Shown: positions 23,924 through 32,690 of the stretch, piece by piece
How positions within the stretch are numbered: the stretch's first letter is position 1
Layout: the number at the start of each line of letters is the position of its first letter
Origin: Veillonellaceae bacterium
Lineage (GTDB): Bacteria > Bacillota > Negativicutes > JAAYSF01
NCBI GenBank assembly: GCA_012523975.1
Contig: JAAYSF010000012.1
Coordinates: 1 to 40,900 of the forward strand
Direction of reading: 5' to 3'
Length of the DNA: 40,900 nucleotides
The notes under the pieces: model-generated
The model's input: the letters and a program-made list of their open reading frames with translations, nothing else
Told to the model about the DNA's origin: nothing
Databases searched by the model: none
Translations under genes and position numbers: made by a program

Positions 23924-24214
23924 ATGGCTAGAAGCAGAAAACCTGTCAATCCACAAGCAGAAAACGCTCTTGATCGTATGAAGTTTGAAGTTGCCTCCGA
24001 ATTAGGCATAGCTGAAACAGTTCGCCAAAACGGTTGGTCAACAATGACTTCAGCTGACTGTGGTCGTGTCGGCGGTCAAATGGTTCGCCGCATGATTGAA
24101 CAGTATGAAGCAAGCATGAGCGGTACTACAGCTACTAGCAGCACCGCTACAAGCGGAACAACTGCTGCTGGCAGCACTATGACAGCTCAGTTTGATGCTA
24201 ACAATAGGCCTTAA
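23924..24214 (+). CDS. Alpha/beta-type small acid-soluble spore protein (SASP)
   Basis: 96 residues. Binds and protects DNA in the forespore. The DNA-binding core is recognisable: ALDRMKFEVASELGI (with the GPR protease site near Glu26-Leu27), GRVGGQMVRRMIEQYE. Two oddities: a Cys46 in the inter-helix loop, rare in this family, and a C-terminal extension of about 30 residues (64-96) rich in Ser, Thr, Gly and Ala. GGAGGTG lies nine bases upstream. Transcribed alone from a sigma-G-like promoter to the terminator at 24221. Confidence 0.95.
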   Translation: MARSRKPVNPQAENALDRMKFEVASELGIAETVRQNGWSTMTSADCGRVGGQMVRRMIEQYEASMSGTTATSSTATSGTTAAGSTMTAQFDANNRP

Positions 24215-24220
24215 TGTTTC

Positions 24221-24248
24221 GGGCGGCATTGCCGCCCTTAATTATTTT
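24221..24248 (+). terminator. Terminator of the SASP gene
   Basis: GGGCGGC-ATT-GCCGCCC (24221-24237) followed by TTAATTATTTT, six bases after the SASP stop. It extends into the 3' end of the convergent PolX-like gene. Confidence 0.85.
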
Positions 24249-25492
24249 CCGCGCTTTCGGTTTAGAAGTTTTTTCACTTCAGTTAATGGCCTTGTATTCA
24301 AAATATCCTCCGGACTGAGCCACCCTTTGCGCGCGGTATTAATACCATATCTGACATAATCAAATTCTTCAACAGAATGCGCATCCGGGTTGACCGATAA
24401 TAAAACCCCCTGTTCTTGTGCCTTACGGCACCAGCTCCAGTCAAGGTCAAGCCGGTGCGGACTTGAATTAATTTCAATAATGGTGCCGGTAACTGCTGCC
24501 GCGTTTATTATTTCTTCCAAATTGATGGCATATGACCGGCGTCTTAGTAAAAGCCGACCTGTCGGATGCCCTAGCATTGTTACATATTTATTACTAATAG
24601 CTTTAATAATTCGCTTGGTCATAACGGCTTCCCCCTGCCGAAAGGCCGAGTGAACCGAGGCAATAACAAAATCAAATTGAGCCAGAGTATCGTCATCATA
24701 ATCTAGCGATCCATCCGGTAATATATCACTTTCAATGCCGGAAAGAATCACAAACTTTGAATTTTTAGCATTAAGGCTGTCGATTTCCCTGCGCTGAGCC
24801 ATAATAGCCGGCAATTTCAAACCACGGGCATAATAGGCTGTTTTGCTATGATCGGCGATGCCCATATAGCTCCAACCTCGGTTATAAGCAGCGGCAGCCA
24901 TATTACTTAAACTATCGCCACCGTCCGAATAGGAGGTGTGGACATGGAATATGCCTTTTATATCCTGTTCAGCTACCAGATCAGGCAGCTTGCATTTAAC
25001 CGCTTGTTCAATTTCACCTAAGCCCTCGCGTAATTCAGGCTCAATATACTGCAGTTTGAGCTGCCGGTAAATGTCATGCTCTGAACCGGAAAAGTTGGAA
25101 AAGGTCAGGTTGTTGATTGAAGCATGATTTTGCAGCTGCTCACAATGCATTTTACTGCCGGTCGCTAAAAGTAGAGCGACAATAAAATTTTCCGGCGGCA
25201 CAACTAATATTTCAAGCGGCATACCGGTAGTCAGCCGGGCCTTTACGCGGGCCGGGCTTTTTTCGATAATACTGTCAACTCCCGGCATCTCTGCTGCCGC
25301 CTGAATAGCAGCAGCCGGATCATTGCCTGCCACAACAATATCAATATCCCTAACAGTCTGGGAGCGGCGCCTGATGCTACCGGCTACAGCCGCGTCGTCA
25401 ATAGCCTTTTGGGCACGCAAGTATTCAGCTATTTTTTCGGCCAGCGGCCAAATGTCGCTGAGAAGATACTCCTTCAATTCATCCATGTGCAT
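24242..25492 (-). CDS. Truncated PolX-family protein (partial polymerase palm plus PHP nuclease domain)
   Basis: 416 residues, versus about 570 for bacterial PolX. The N-terminal 8-kDa and fingers regions with their helix-hairpin-helix motifs are absent: the protein begins shortly before the palm motif VAGSIRRRSQTVRDIDIVV (Asp49, Asp51). The third catalytic Asp (VDLRVV in PolX) is Glu94 (LEILVVPPENF). The PHP domain is complete: HVHTSYSDGGDS near 184, GIADHSK, GIESDILPDG, IASVHSAF, GHPTGR, EINSSPHRLDL and NPDAHS. Polymerase activity is therefore doubtful, while the PHP 3'-exonuclease or phosphoesterase site looks intact. No frameshifted N-terminal part lies upstream; spoVD ends there. The ribosome binding site is weak (AAGGG). 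Confidence 0.88.
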   Translation of the reverse strand: MHMDELKEYLLSDIWPLAEKIAEYLRAQKAIDDAAVAGSIRRRSQTVRDIDIVVAGNDPAAAIQAAAEMPGVDSIIEKSPARVKARLTTGMPLEILVVPPENFIVALLLATGSKMHCEQLQNHASINNLTFSNFSGSEHDIYRQLKLQYIEPELREGLGEIEQAVKCKLPDLVAEQDIKGIFHVHTSYSDGGDSLSNMAAAAYNRGWSYMGIADHSKTAYYARGLKLPAIMAQRREIDSLNAKNSKFVILSGIESDILPDGSLDYDDDTLAQFDFVIASVHSAFRQGEAVMTKRIIKAISNKYVTMLGHPTGRLLLRRRSYAINLEEIINAAAVTGTIIEINSSPHRLDLDWSWCRKAQEQGVLLSVNPDAHSVEEFDYVRYGINTARKGWLSPEDILNTRPLTEVKKLLNRKRGK

Positions 25493-25526
25493 CTAACCCT
25501 TAAACAGCATTATTGCCCATTATTTG

Positions 25527-27503
25527 CTATCTGGGTTTGAAATATACCCGCACTTCACTGCCCGCATCAATGAGAGTGTTGGGAGCTATACTTTGGCTGG
25601 CTGCCAGTCCCGTTCCCTCCGGTATCATTGCCAGTCCTGCTTTAAAAAGCAAATCTCCGGCCTCCCGCATAGTTTTACCCTTTAAATCCGGAACAACTGC
25701 TTTACCGGCAGGAATAGGCCCGGATGGAGACGCGGCAGAAACTGCTACTGTCTTGCTTACTGTTTTAGGGAGGGCTGGCTGCCCTGAATCAGGATGTATA
25801 TTTAAATAACGCAGTACCTTGGCAAAAATTTCACCGGCTACCGGCGCTGCAGTCTCGCCACCGTAATAAACGCCGCGCGGATCATCAAGTACAACCAGAA
25901 CCGCAAGCTTCGGATCTTCAACCGGACCGAAGCCGGCGAAAGATGCAATATAGCGGCCTGCCAGGTAACCGCTCCCATCTTCCCGCAATTTCTCGGCCGT
26001 TCCGGTTTTACCGGCAATTCGGTAGCCTTTTGCCTGTGCTTTTTTAGCACCGCCCTCTGTAACTACTTCTTCTAGCATTCTTACCATCGTCCTGGAGGTT
26101 TCGAGGCTGATAACCTGCCGCATAACCTGGGTAGAGGCTGCACTGTATACCGAACCGTCGTCATTCTGGATCTCCTTGATAATATGGGGCCGAAGCAGAA
26201 CGCCGTCGTTGGCTATGGCCGAAACGGCTGTAATAAGTTGGAGCGGCGTCACGGCAATACTATGCCCGATTGACATTGTTGCTATATCTGAATCACGCAT
26301 ATTCTCAGGCTTAAACAAGATACCCTCAGCCTCGCCCGGCAGCTCGATATTGGTTGCCTGCCCGAAACCGAACGCGCGGATATAATTGGTCAGCCGGGCA
26401 GCCCCAAGTCGCATCCCAACTTCGACAATGCCGGTATTTATTGAATTCTTCATAATATCCGTAAAGCTAACCTCACCGTAACTATCGCCGCTCCAGTTTT
26501 TAATCCGCCGCCCTGACACCTCCACATAACCTTTATCAATAAACCTTTCATCAGGGTGAACCAGACCCTCCTGAACCGCTGCAGCGGCAACAATGCTCTT
26601 AAAGGTTGAGCCCGGCTCATAAAGATCGGAAACAGCCCGATTTCGCCAGTTTTCCGGTCCGTATTTATAGAACTGATTTGGATTGAAGGTCGGCCGGTTA
26701 GCCATAGCCAGAATATCACCTGTCCGAGGGTTCATAACAATTATGGTGGCCCTCGCCGCCTTAGTGCTAGCCATAGCCTTGTCCAAGCTTTCTTCAACAA
26801 TAAACTGAATAGTAGAATCAAGCGTCAGATAGACATTTTTGCCCTTTTTCGGTGGAGCAACGGTGAAAATCGATTCAAATATCGGAATACCACGATTGTC
26901 AGTATCAATAGTATGCTTGGAGAGGCTGCCCTTAATCGTTCCATCCAAGGCCATTTCAAGACCATCAAGGCCAATATCATCAGTACCAACAAAACCCAGC
27001 ACTTGGGCGGCTAAGTTGTCGTTGGGATAATAGCGCTTGCTTTCCTCAATAAAGGCCAGTCCTTTAATGTTATGTTCCTTGATTATGCTAATTACCTTGT
27101 CTGAGACCGCCGGATCAAGCGTCCGTTTAATCCAGACAAAGCGTCCGCCTGCCGCAAACCTTTCCTTGATATCAACAGCCTTCATGTCTAACACCGGCGC
27201 CAGCAGGTTAGCTATAGCATCCGGGTTCTGGTTGCTTTTTATGAATTCTTCGGGATCGACATATAACGATTTTGCCAGAAAACTGACAGCCAACTCCCGG
27301 CCGTTTCGGTCAAATATAGTACCCCGTGGCGAAAGCAGCCCTCGATTTTCCAGCACCTGCCCCCTTGCCTTTTCTGACAATTTATCTCCCTGAACGAATT
27401 GAATCCAGGCTAATCGCCCCGCTAGCATAAATAAAGCTGCTATTATAACGATAACAAATATTGTAATTCTTCTTTGCAGGCCTTTGCCCGGTATTCCTGC
27501 CAT
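25527..27503 (-). CDS. spoVD: Penicillin-binding protein, stage V sporulation protein D type
   Basis: 658 residues. Class B transpeptidase for cortex or septal peptidoglycan. One membrane helix (about 11-33), PBP dimerisation domain (RGTIFDRNGRELA), transpeptidase with SxxK in PGSTFKSI, SxN in SINTG and KTGTAEK, then one PASTA domain at the C terminus (VPDLKGKTMREAGDLLFKAGL). A PASTA domain and position next to spore genes favour SpoVD over FtsI, but the dcw cluster is not here, so this is a judgement. The ATG at 27503 has AAAGG about 12 bases upstream; a TTG at 27515 is unlikely. Confidence 0.88.
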   Translation of the reverse strand: MAGIPGKGLQRRITIFVIVIIAALFMLAGRLAWIQFVQGDKLSEKARGQVLENRGLLSPRGTIFDRNGRELAVSFLAKSLYVDPEEFIKSNQNPDAIANLLAPVLDMKAVDIKERFAAGGRFVWIKRTLDPAVSDKVISIIKEHNIKGLAFIEESKRYYPNDNLAAQVLGFVGTDDIGLDGLEMALDGTIKGSLSKHTIDTDNRGIPIFESIFTVAPPKKGKNVYLTLDSTIQFIVEESLDKAMASTKAARATIIVMNPRTGDILAMANRPTFNPNQFYKYGPENWRNRAVSDLYEPGSTFKSIVAAAAVQEGLVHPDERFIDKGYVEVSGRRIKNWSGDSYGEVSFTDIMKNSINTGIVEVGMRLGAARLTNYIRAFGFGQATNIELPGEAEGILFKPENMRDSDIATMSIGHSIAVTPLQLITAVSAIANDGVLLRPHIIKEIQNDDGSVYSAASTQVMRQVISLETSRTMVRMLEEVVTEGGAKKAQAKGYRIAGKTGTAEKLREDGSGYLAGRYIASFAGFGPVEDPKLAVLVVLDDPRGVYYGGETAAPVAGEIFAKVLRYLNIHPDSGQPALPKTVSKTVAVSAASPSGPIPAGKAVVPDLKGKTMREAGDLLFKAGLAMIPEGTGLAASQSIAPNTLIDAGSEVRVYFKPR

Positions 27504-27667
27504 GCCTATACGCAACCTTTCACTAAAATTTGCAGGCTGCTATAGTGTTCAGCCTGACTTGCCTCTTCTTTAGCTGCTAAGCTTCTCAATATTCCGGAAA
27601 TTTTGCAATTAAAATATTCGCGTAAACAAGCGGTTTACCTGCCGGTACCAATTGACCTATATGACCT

Positions 27668-28840
27668 TTATCTATCCGCCTGAGTTGGATTTGGGCCAAG
27701 AAATAGGGCAAAAATAATTAGACCGGCAAGCGCAGCAGCACTGCCCATATAGAACATGATCTCAAATCCAAAGTAGTTACCGGCAGCACCAAGAATTACT
27801 GCACCGGCTGTTATGCCGAGGTCCATAAACGAAGTAAAGAATCCCAATGCGCTGCCCCTGTCTTGCGGCGGCGTGTAATCAACAACCAGCGCATTCAGCG
27901 TTGGCATGAAGGCCCCAAACCCTAAACCGAACAATCCTCCAATTGCGGCCAGCATTGCTAAACTGTCAAGACCGGGCAGCAGCACAACGGCTAGCGCAAC
28001 CAAAGCAATGAACGGCATAACAAGCTGACGTCGGCCGATTCGGTCAGATAGCTTGCCAACCAACACCCGACTGACAATAGTGCTTAATGCATATACCGTA
28101 AAAAACATCCCAAAATCGGTCAGCCCACGCTGCGGCGCGAAAAGTGGTAAAAAGGTGAAAACAGCTCCATATGCTGTTGCGCCGCCAAATAAAGCTATTG
28201 ACGGGACAATAACACCGCGTCGTTTGCTGAGTTCAATAACGCTGGCGGGCTTATAATCTTTTCCGGAGCCTTTATTGATTTCCCTGAGAAAAACCACCGC
28301 AAACAGGCAAATAGTGGCTGCCACGGCTGCCAAGCCAAATAAATAACTAAAATTACCGGTTGTACTGATAAGCGTTGAACCCCAAGCCGGAAACAGAGCC
28401 ATGGCTACGATGTTGGACGTACCGTAAATACCGATAACTTCGCCGCGGCGATGCGGCGGAGCAATATCAGCAATATAGGCCGCCGAAGCTGCCATAAAGC
28501 AAGCATGAGCCAAGCCATGCGCACCGCGCGCGATGTAGAGCAGGGCAACAGACTGAATATAGATGTAAAGAATAAAAAACAGGATAAAAAAGATACTGCC
28601 CAACAGCATAAACCGCTTATGTCCATATCTGTCAACCATTTTGCCGAAATATGGCCGGGCCGCCACAGCGGCCAGCGTAAACCACCCCATAACCATGCCG
28701 ACCTGACCGGCTGACCCGCCTAACATATCGACATATTGCGGCATAGTTGGCAGCAAAAAATAAAAGCTGCCGAAGTAGAAAAAGTTGGCAAAACAAAGCA
28801 CTATGAAATCTCTTGACAACAAACTAAACCTCTCCTGCAT
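27668..28840 (-). CDS. Major facilitator superfamily transporter
   Basis: 390 residues, 12 predicted membrane helices. The loop motifs DRYGHKR (between helices 2 and 3) and DRIGRRQ (8-9) are the MFS signature, and the fold resembles drug-proton antiporters of the YfkF/AraJ group. Substrate unknown. The ATG at 28840 (MQERFSLLSRDF) has AAAGGGGG seven bases upstream; a longer upstream frame has no good start. spoVD follows 164 bases downstream on the same strand; co-transcription is uncertain. Confidence 0.88.
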   Translation of the reverse strand: MQERFSLLSRDFIVLCFANFFYFGSFYFLLPTMPQYVDMLGGSAGQVGMVMGWFTLAAVAARPYFGKMVDRYGHKRFMLLGSIFFILFFILYIYIQSVALLYIARGAHGLAHACFMAASAAYIADIAPPHRRGEVIGIYGTSNIVAMALFPAWGSTLISTTGNFSYLFGLAAVAATICLFAVVFLREINKGSGKDYKPASVIELSKRRGVIVPSIALFGGATAYGAVFTFLPLFAPQRGLTDFGMFFTVYALSTIVSRVLVGKLSDRIGRRQLVMPFIALVALAVVLLPGLDSLAMLAAIGGLFGLGFGAFMPTLNALVVDYTPPQDRGSALGFFTSFMDLGITAGAVILGAAGNYFGFEIMFYMGSAAALAGLIIFALFLGPNPTQADR

Positions 28841-28920
28841 TGTCCCGCCCCCTTTCTTTAATTCTATTTTACCATAAGGTTCCAAGCCCATCGCGTAGTT
28901 TGCAGTTAGAAATTTATAAT

Positions 28921-28950
28921 AAAAACTAAACGCCTGGCTTGCGCCAGGCG
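28921..28950 (-). terminator. Terminator of the second PAS kinase
   Basis: On the minus strand CGCCTGGC (28950-28943), four-base loop, GCCAGGCG, then TTTAGTTTTTATT. It begins six bases past the stop codon. Confidence 0.85.
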
Positions 28951-28955
28951 CTTTG

Positions 28956-30857
28956 TCAGCTATCTCTAATAGGCAGCTGCAAACAAAAAGTTGTGCCGCT
29001 CTCACCAGTCTTAAACTTTAGCGACCCGCCATGCCGATCAGCGATACTATAACAGACCGCCAGACCGAGACCGACCCCGTTGTCCTTGGTCGTAAAAAAG
29101 GGTGTGCCGAGCTTATCGGCAATTTCATCGGGAATGCCACTGCCTGAGTCGCTTACCGCTAAGACGATGTTGGTCTCCTCAACATAGGTGCTTACTATCA
29201 CACCGCTATTCTCAGGAGAAACTTCAAGCCCATTACGAACCAAGTTTAAGATAACCTGGCGTACTTCTTCACTGCACATCAGCGTGTCAGGTATTTCGCC
29301 TAAATTCATAAAAATGTTTTTGTTGGCTTTTACAGCATCGGCCTCCATAAGGAGGTATAACGGTTCAATAACGCTATTGAGGTTCACGCGCGTTTCAACC
29401 CGCGCCCGATTTTGGGCCAATGACAGAAAGCCGGTAATAATGCTATTGGCCCGATCGAGCTCGTCAATCATTAGTTCAAGCTGATCTTTATATTGGTTAA
29501 ATATCTGTTTCTTGCCCAGCATCTGCAAATAGCCCCGTACCGTCGTCATGGGATTTCGGATCTCATGACCAATACTTGCCGCCATCTGACCGACAATATT
29601 AAGCCTGTCCAACCGCTTTATTTCATTCTCAAAATTTCTTTTTTCGGTAATATCATTAATACCCAGTAGAATGAACTTTTCACTATCAATTTCGATTATG
29701 ACACCACTAATCAATAGGTGATGCACTTGGCCGCTATGCGAGATAAAATCCTGCTCATAATTACGGATAGTGCCTGCCAGCAGCTGGTTAACAAAACCGG
29801 CTCGCTCGATGGCTGACTGCCAAATCCCAAATTCTACAGCCGTTTTTCCGATTACTTCTTCTGCTCGCTTACCCGCCATGCTTAGTAAGCTTCGGTTGAC
29901 ATCTACAATTCGCCCCTCATTTAGTGACGTAATCATCATGGGATTGGGATTTGATCTAAATGCTTTAGCAAACCGAACTTCAGCCTGGCGGCGGCTTGTA
30001 ATGTCCTGTAGCGTGATTACTACACTTTTCTGATTATAGTGTTCAATAATATCGGCATTAACTAGTACCGTCTTACGACTGCCGTCTTTAACAGTAACGA
30101 CCGTCTCAAAATCCCGTAAATAGCCGAGCTCGTCAAGATTTTTTATTGCAAATTGGTGGGCGGACGGAGTAAGAAGGCCTATTTCCGCCGTAGACCTCCC
30201 GATAAGTTCCGTCTTGCTATAACCATAGAAGTCAAGAAAGCTCTGGTTTACATCTAGATAAGTCAGCTCGTTAATCGACACAATTGCTTTGGGATATGAA
30301 ATAGAATGAAATAACTTAGCATAATACATTTCTGATTTTTTCCGTTCTGTAATATCAGACCAAGTCGCAAAAGCACCGATTATTTCACCAGAGCTGTTTT
30401 TTAACGGACGCGAGCTAATCAGCGCCGTCTTATGCACTCCATTATCCCAGACAAAATCCAGTTCAGCATTATCGACATATTCGCCAAACCAAGCCGCTCG
30501 TTGCAGTGGCAATTCTACCGGTCTTACAAGTTCACCGTCGCGCAGAATTTTAAAGTCAAAAACGTTATGGCCATTGAAAGAAAGATTACACATAGGGTCA
30601 ACCCCCAGAAATTCAGCAACAAACGTATTATGTTTTACAACATTGCAGCTGGCGTCAGTGGCTATCGATATCCCATTGGGAACTATCAATAGCCGCGAAC
30701 ACAATTCCTGAAGCGATGAATCCTGTAATGATACAAGCAAATCCTTATTGCCATTGAACAGCGTTTTATCGATATCTTCATAGCGTTTAAGCTTTTCTTC
30801 TAATTCAGCCACGCGCTTGTGCAGCTGTTCTACCGGCATATCAACACACCCGGTCAT
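28956..30857 (-). CDS. Soluble multi-PAS sensor histidine kinase (sporulation-kinase type)
   Basis: 633 residues. N-terminal coiled coil (VEQLHKRVAELEEKLKRYEDID, about 8-35), then three PAS domains (about 50-175, 180-295, 300-410; PAC endings DITERKKSE, DITSRRQAE and DITEKRNFE), HisKA with GHEIRNPMTTVRGYLQML, and HATPase_c (LNLVRNGLEV, DSGSGI, GVGLGLAV). No membrane helix. GGAGG lies six bases before the ATG. No partner regulator is adjacent, so a phosphorelay such as Spo0F-Spo0A is inferred. The core is nearly identical in layout to the kinases at 3177 and 37892. Confidence 0.9.
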   Translation of the reverse strand: MTGCVDMPVEQLHKRVAELEEKLKRYEDIDKTLFNGNKDLLVSLQDSSLQELCSRLLIVPNGISIATDASCNVVKHNTFVAEFLGVDPMCNLSFNGHNVFDFKILRDGELVRPVELPLQRAAWFGEYVDNAELDFVWDNGVHKTALISSRPLKNSSGEIIGAFATWSDITERKKSEMYYAKLFHSISYPKAIVSINELTYLDVNQSFLDFYGYSKTELIGRSTAEIGLLTPSAHQFAIKNLDELGYLRDFETVVTVKDGSRKTVLVNADIIEHYNQKSVVITLQDITSRRQAEVRFAKAFRSNPNPMMITSLNEGRIVDVNRSLLSMAGKRAEEVIGKTAVEFGIWQSAIERAGFVNQLLAGTIRNYEQDFISHSGQVHHLLISGVIIEIDSEKFILLGINDITEKRNFENEIKRLDRLNIVGQMAASIGHEIRNPMTTVRGYLQMLGKKQIFNQYKDQLELMIDELDRANSIITGFLSLAQNRARVETRVNLNSVIEPLYLLMEADAVKANKNIFMNLGEIPDTLMCSEEVRQVILNLVRNGLEVSPENSGVIVSTYVEETNIVLAVSDSGSGIPDEIADKLGTPFFTTKDNGVGLGLAVCYSIADRHGGSLKFKTGESGTTFCLQLPIRDS

Positions 30858-30974
30858 GTTTTCCTCCTCGACAATTCTAGGTATCTATAGAAAAAAATGG
30901 AATTCGATAGAATAGTGTGGGTATTCGCGATAAATCTCTTAATACCTTCACTGATTTACAATATTTTCCCAATA

Positions 30975-30996
30975 AATTAAAAAGGGCTAACAGCCC
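30975..30996 (-). terminator. Terminator of cca
   Basis: GGGCT-GTT-AGCCC on the minus strand followed by TTTTTAATTTATT, about 12 bases after the cca stop. Confidence 0.8.
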
Positions 30997-31007
30997 CTGA
31001 TTTATCC

Positions 31008-32453
31008 TCAAATGTCCTTAGTCTGCCGCCGTTTGGCCCATTTATTGGCGGCAGCAGTTATCGCCTCTTCATCGTTTGCCAAATTTCCGTCCTGAACTCG
31101 CTGTAAGGCTATCTTTAAAAATGGGCCTATAAGCCGGGGCGTTCCTAAAGCTTGTGTCAGCCGACTTGCCGAATAACATAGATCGCTGGTGTGAACCGGC
31201 ATTTGATGAAGCATAGCCTCTATATACCTGCCAAATGTCAAAATCTCATCAGCCCCGGTACTGCCAAATCCTGTAGCGGCATTGTCGGCAACGCAAACGA
31301 TTGTCAGAAGGTCAAATGCCTTCTGCAGTTCCCGACGGCTGCGGAAAGCGCCCAACCGCGCTTCTTCCCGCAGCCAGCGCTTAACCGCCGACTGATTGTT
31401 ATTCAGATAAAAGTAAAACTTCATATGCCGAGCAACCAGCCATACTGCCAACTTTACAAACTTCGGCTTCATTTGCAAGCGGGTTAAAATAACCTGGGCT
31501 AGCTGCGCGCCCGCAGCATCATGCCGGTAATCGGTCGGCTGACCGTCTTTCATGCCACGTACGCCCGGCAAACCTTTGCCGATATCGTGTAGCAAGGCTG
31601 CCCAGCGCAGCAGTAAATCGGCAGGCACATTGCTGCACGCGGCCAATGTATGATTCCAGCCGTCATATTTGTGATAAGCCGAATTTTGCGGCAGATTGAC
31701 CAAGTGCGTTAATTCAGGAAGAATGGGAACACTGGAGCATTGGCCCTTTTCTTTTATCCGACAGTAGCATTGATTAAGCCCTGTTTCAACAAAGTAGGCA
31801 AGGCTTATCTGACAGTACTCGGCCAATAGCATCTTTTCAAGTTCACTGCGGACCCGCTCAAGCGACAACCCGGCCACACGCTGCAAATTGTCCTGCATAG
31901 CGCTTAAAGTACCATTTTCGATCCTGAACCCAAGCTGTCCGGCAAAACGGCAGGCGCGAAACATCCGCAGGCTGTCTTCCTTAAAGCGCAGTTTAGCGTC
32001 GCCTACCGCCCGAATAATTTTATTAGTGAGATCGCGTCGACCACCAAACAGATCAACAATATCCCCGCCAGCGTCCATCGCCATCGCGTTAATTGTAAAA
32101 TCACGACGCGCTAAATCAGTTTCCAGACTATCTGCAAACCAGACCTGCTCTGGCCGGTGACTGTCCTCGCCATACCGCTCGCCGCGAAAGGTAGTCACTT
32201 CAAACGTCTGCCCATTGATAATAAGCATAACAACACCGAAATTTTGGCCCAGATTATCTACAACCTGCCAGCGCTGAGATTTGGCGCAGTCTAATACCTG
32301 CTCAGGTCTGGCGCTCGTCGTGATATCGTAATCATAAGGCTCTACGCCTCGCAAGAGATCGCGAACAGCACCGCCGACAATGTACGCCTGATGGCCGGCC
32401 TTTTCAAGCACGCTTAATATTACTTTTACAGTATCAGGAATCTTCTTATCCAT
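31008..32453 (-). CDS. cca: tRNA nucleotidyltransferase (CCA-adding family) with HD domain
   Basis: 481 residues. Class II nucleotidyltransferase that adds or repairs the CCA end of tRNAs. Head motifs GGAVRDLLRG (20s), YDYDITTSA with the catalytic Asp pair, RRDFTINAMA (motif B) and the tRNA-binding helix EDSLRMFRACRFAGQLGF. The C-terminal region contains an HD phosphohydrolase motif (LLHDIGKGL), as in longer bacterial forms. AAAGGAAC precedes the ATG. A good promoter lies at 32483-32512. Isolated gene, own terminator. Confidence 0.95.
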   Translation of the reverse strand: MDKKIPDTVKVILSVLEKAGHQAYIVGGAVRDLLRGVEPYDYDITTSARPEQVLDCAKSQRWQVVDNLGQNFGVVMLIINGQTFEVTTFRGERYGEDSHRPEQVWFADSLETDLARRDFTINAMAMDAGGDIVDLFGGRRDLTNKIIRAVGDAKLRFKEDSLRMFRACRFAGQLGFRIENGTLSAMQDNLQRVAGLSLERVRSELEKMLLAEYCQISLAYFVETGLNQCYCRIKEKGQCSSVPILPELTHLVNLPQNSAYHKYDGWNHTLAACSNVPADLLLRWAALLHDIGKGLPGVRGMKDGQPTDYRHDAAGAQLAQVILTRLQMKPKFVKLAVWLVARHMKFYFYLNNNQSAVKRWLREEARLGAFRSRRELQKAFDLLTIVCVADNAATGFGSTGADEILTFGRYIEAMLHQMPVHTSDLCYSASRLTQALGTPRLIGPFLKIALQRVQDGNLANDEEAITAAANKWAKRRQTKDI

Positions 32454-32482
32454 TCATGCCGTTCCTTTAATTGATTTACTCC

Positions 32483-32512
32483 ATTATGACAGAAAATACT
32501 GCCGTTGTACAA
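32483..32512 (-). promoter_or_regulatory. Sigma-A-like promoter of cca
   Basis: TTGTAC (32512-32507), 18 bases, CATAAT (32488-32483) on the minus strand, about 30 bases before the start codon. Confidence 0.5.
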
Positions 32513-32627
32513 GTACAAGCAGCCAGTTACCAAGCTCCGCGTTTCTATCGCTTCAGTTATCGAGGTCTATCAAGTAAGCAGCACAACGCTATTGAAAAAT
32601 TTTCTGAAAAAGGACAACTTAACCTGA

Positions 32628-32655
32628 TTGACACACTAACAACCCCTAATATAAA
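32628..32655 (+). promoter_or_regulatory. Sigma-A promoter of the DapB-like gene
   Basis: TTGACA (32628-32633), 16 bases, TATAAA (32650-32655), about 35 bases before the ATG at 32691. Confidence 0.65.
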
Positions 32656-32690
32656 ATAGAGTTGCCAGTAAATTTTTAGGAGGTAGATAG

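Noticed and set aside
27504-27667. Sigma-E promoter for spoVD
   Set aside because: Two GAATATT sequences resemble the -35, but neither has a CATACA-like -10 at 13-15 bases.
32471-32659. Plus-strand ORF of 62 codons between cca and the DapB-like gene
   Set aside because: It has no ribosome binding site, its ATG overlaps the -10 of the cca promoter, and the DapB-like gene promoter (TTGACA at 32628) lies inside its 3' end.
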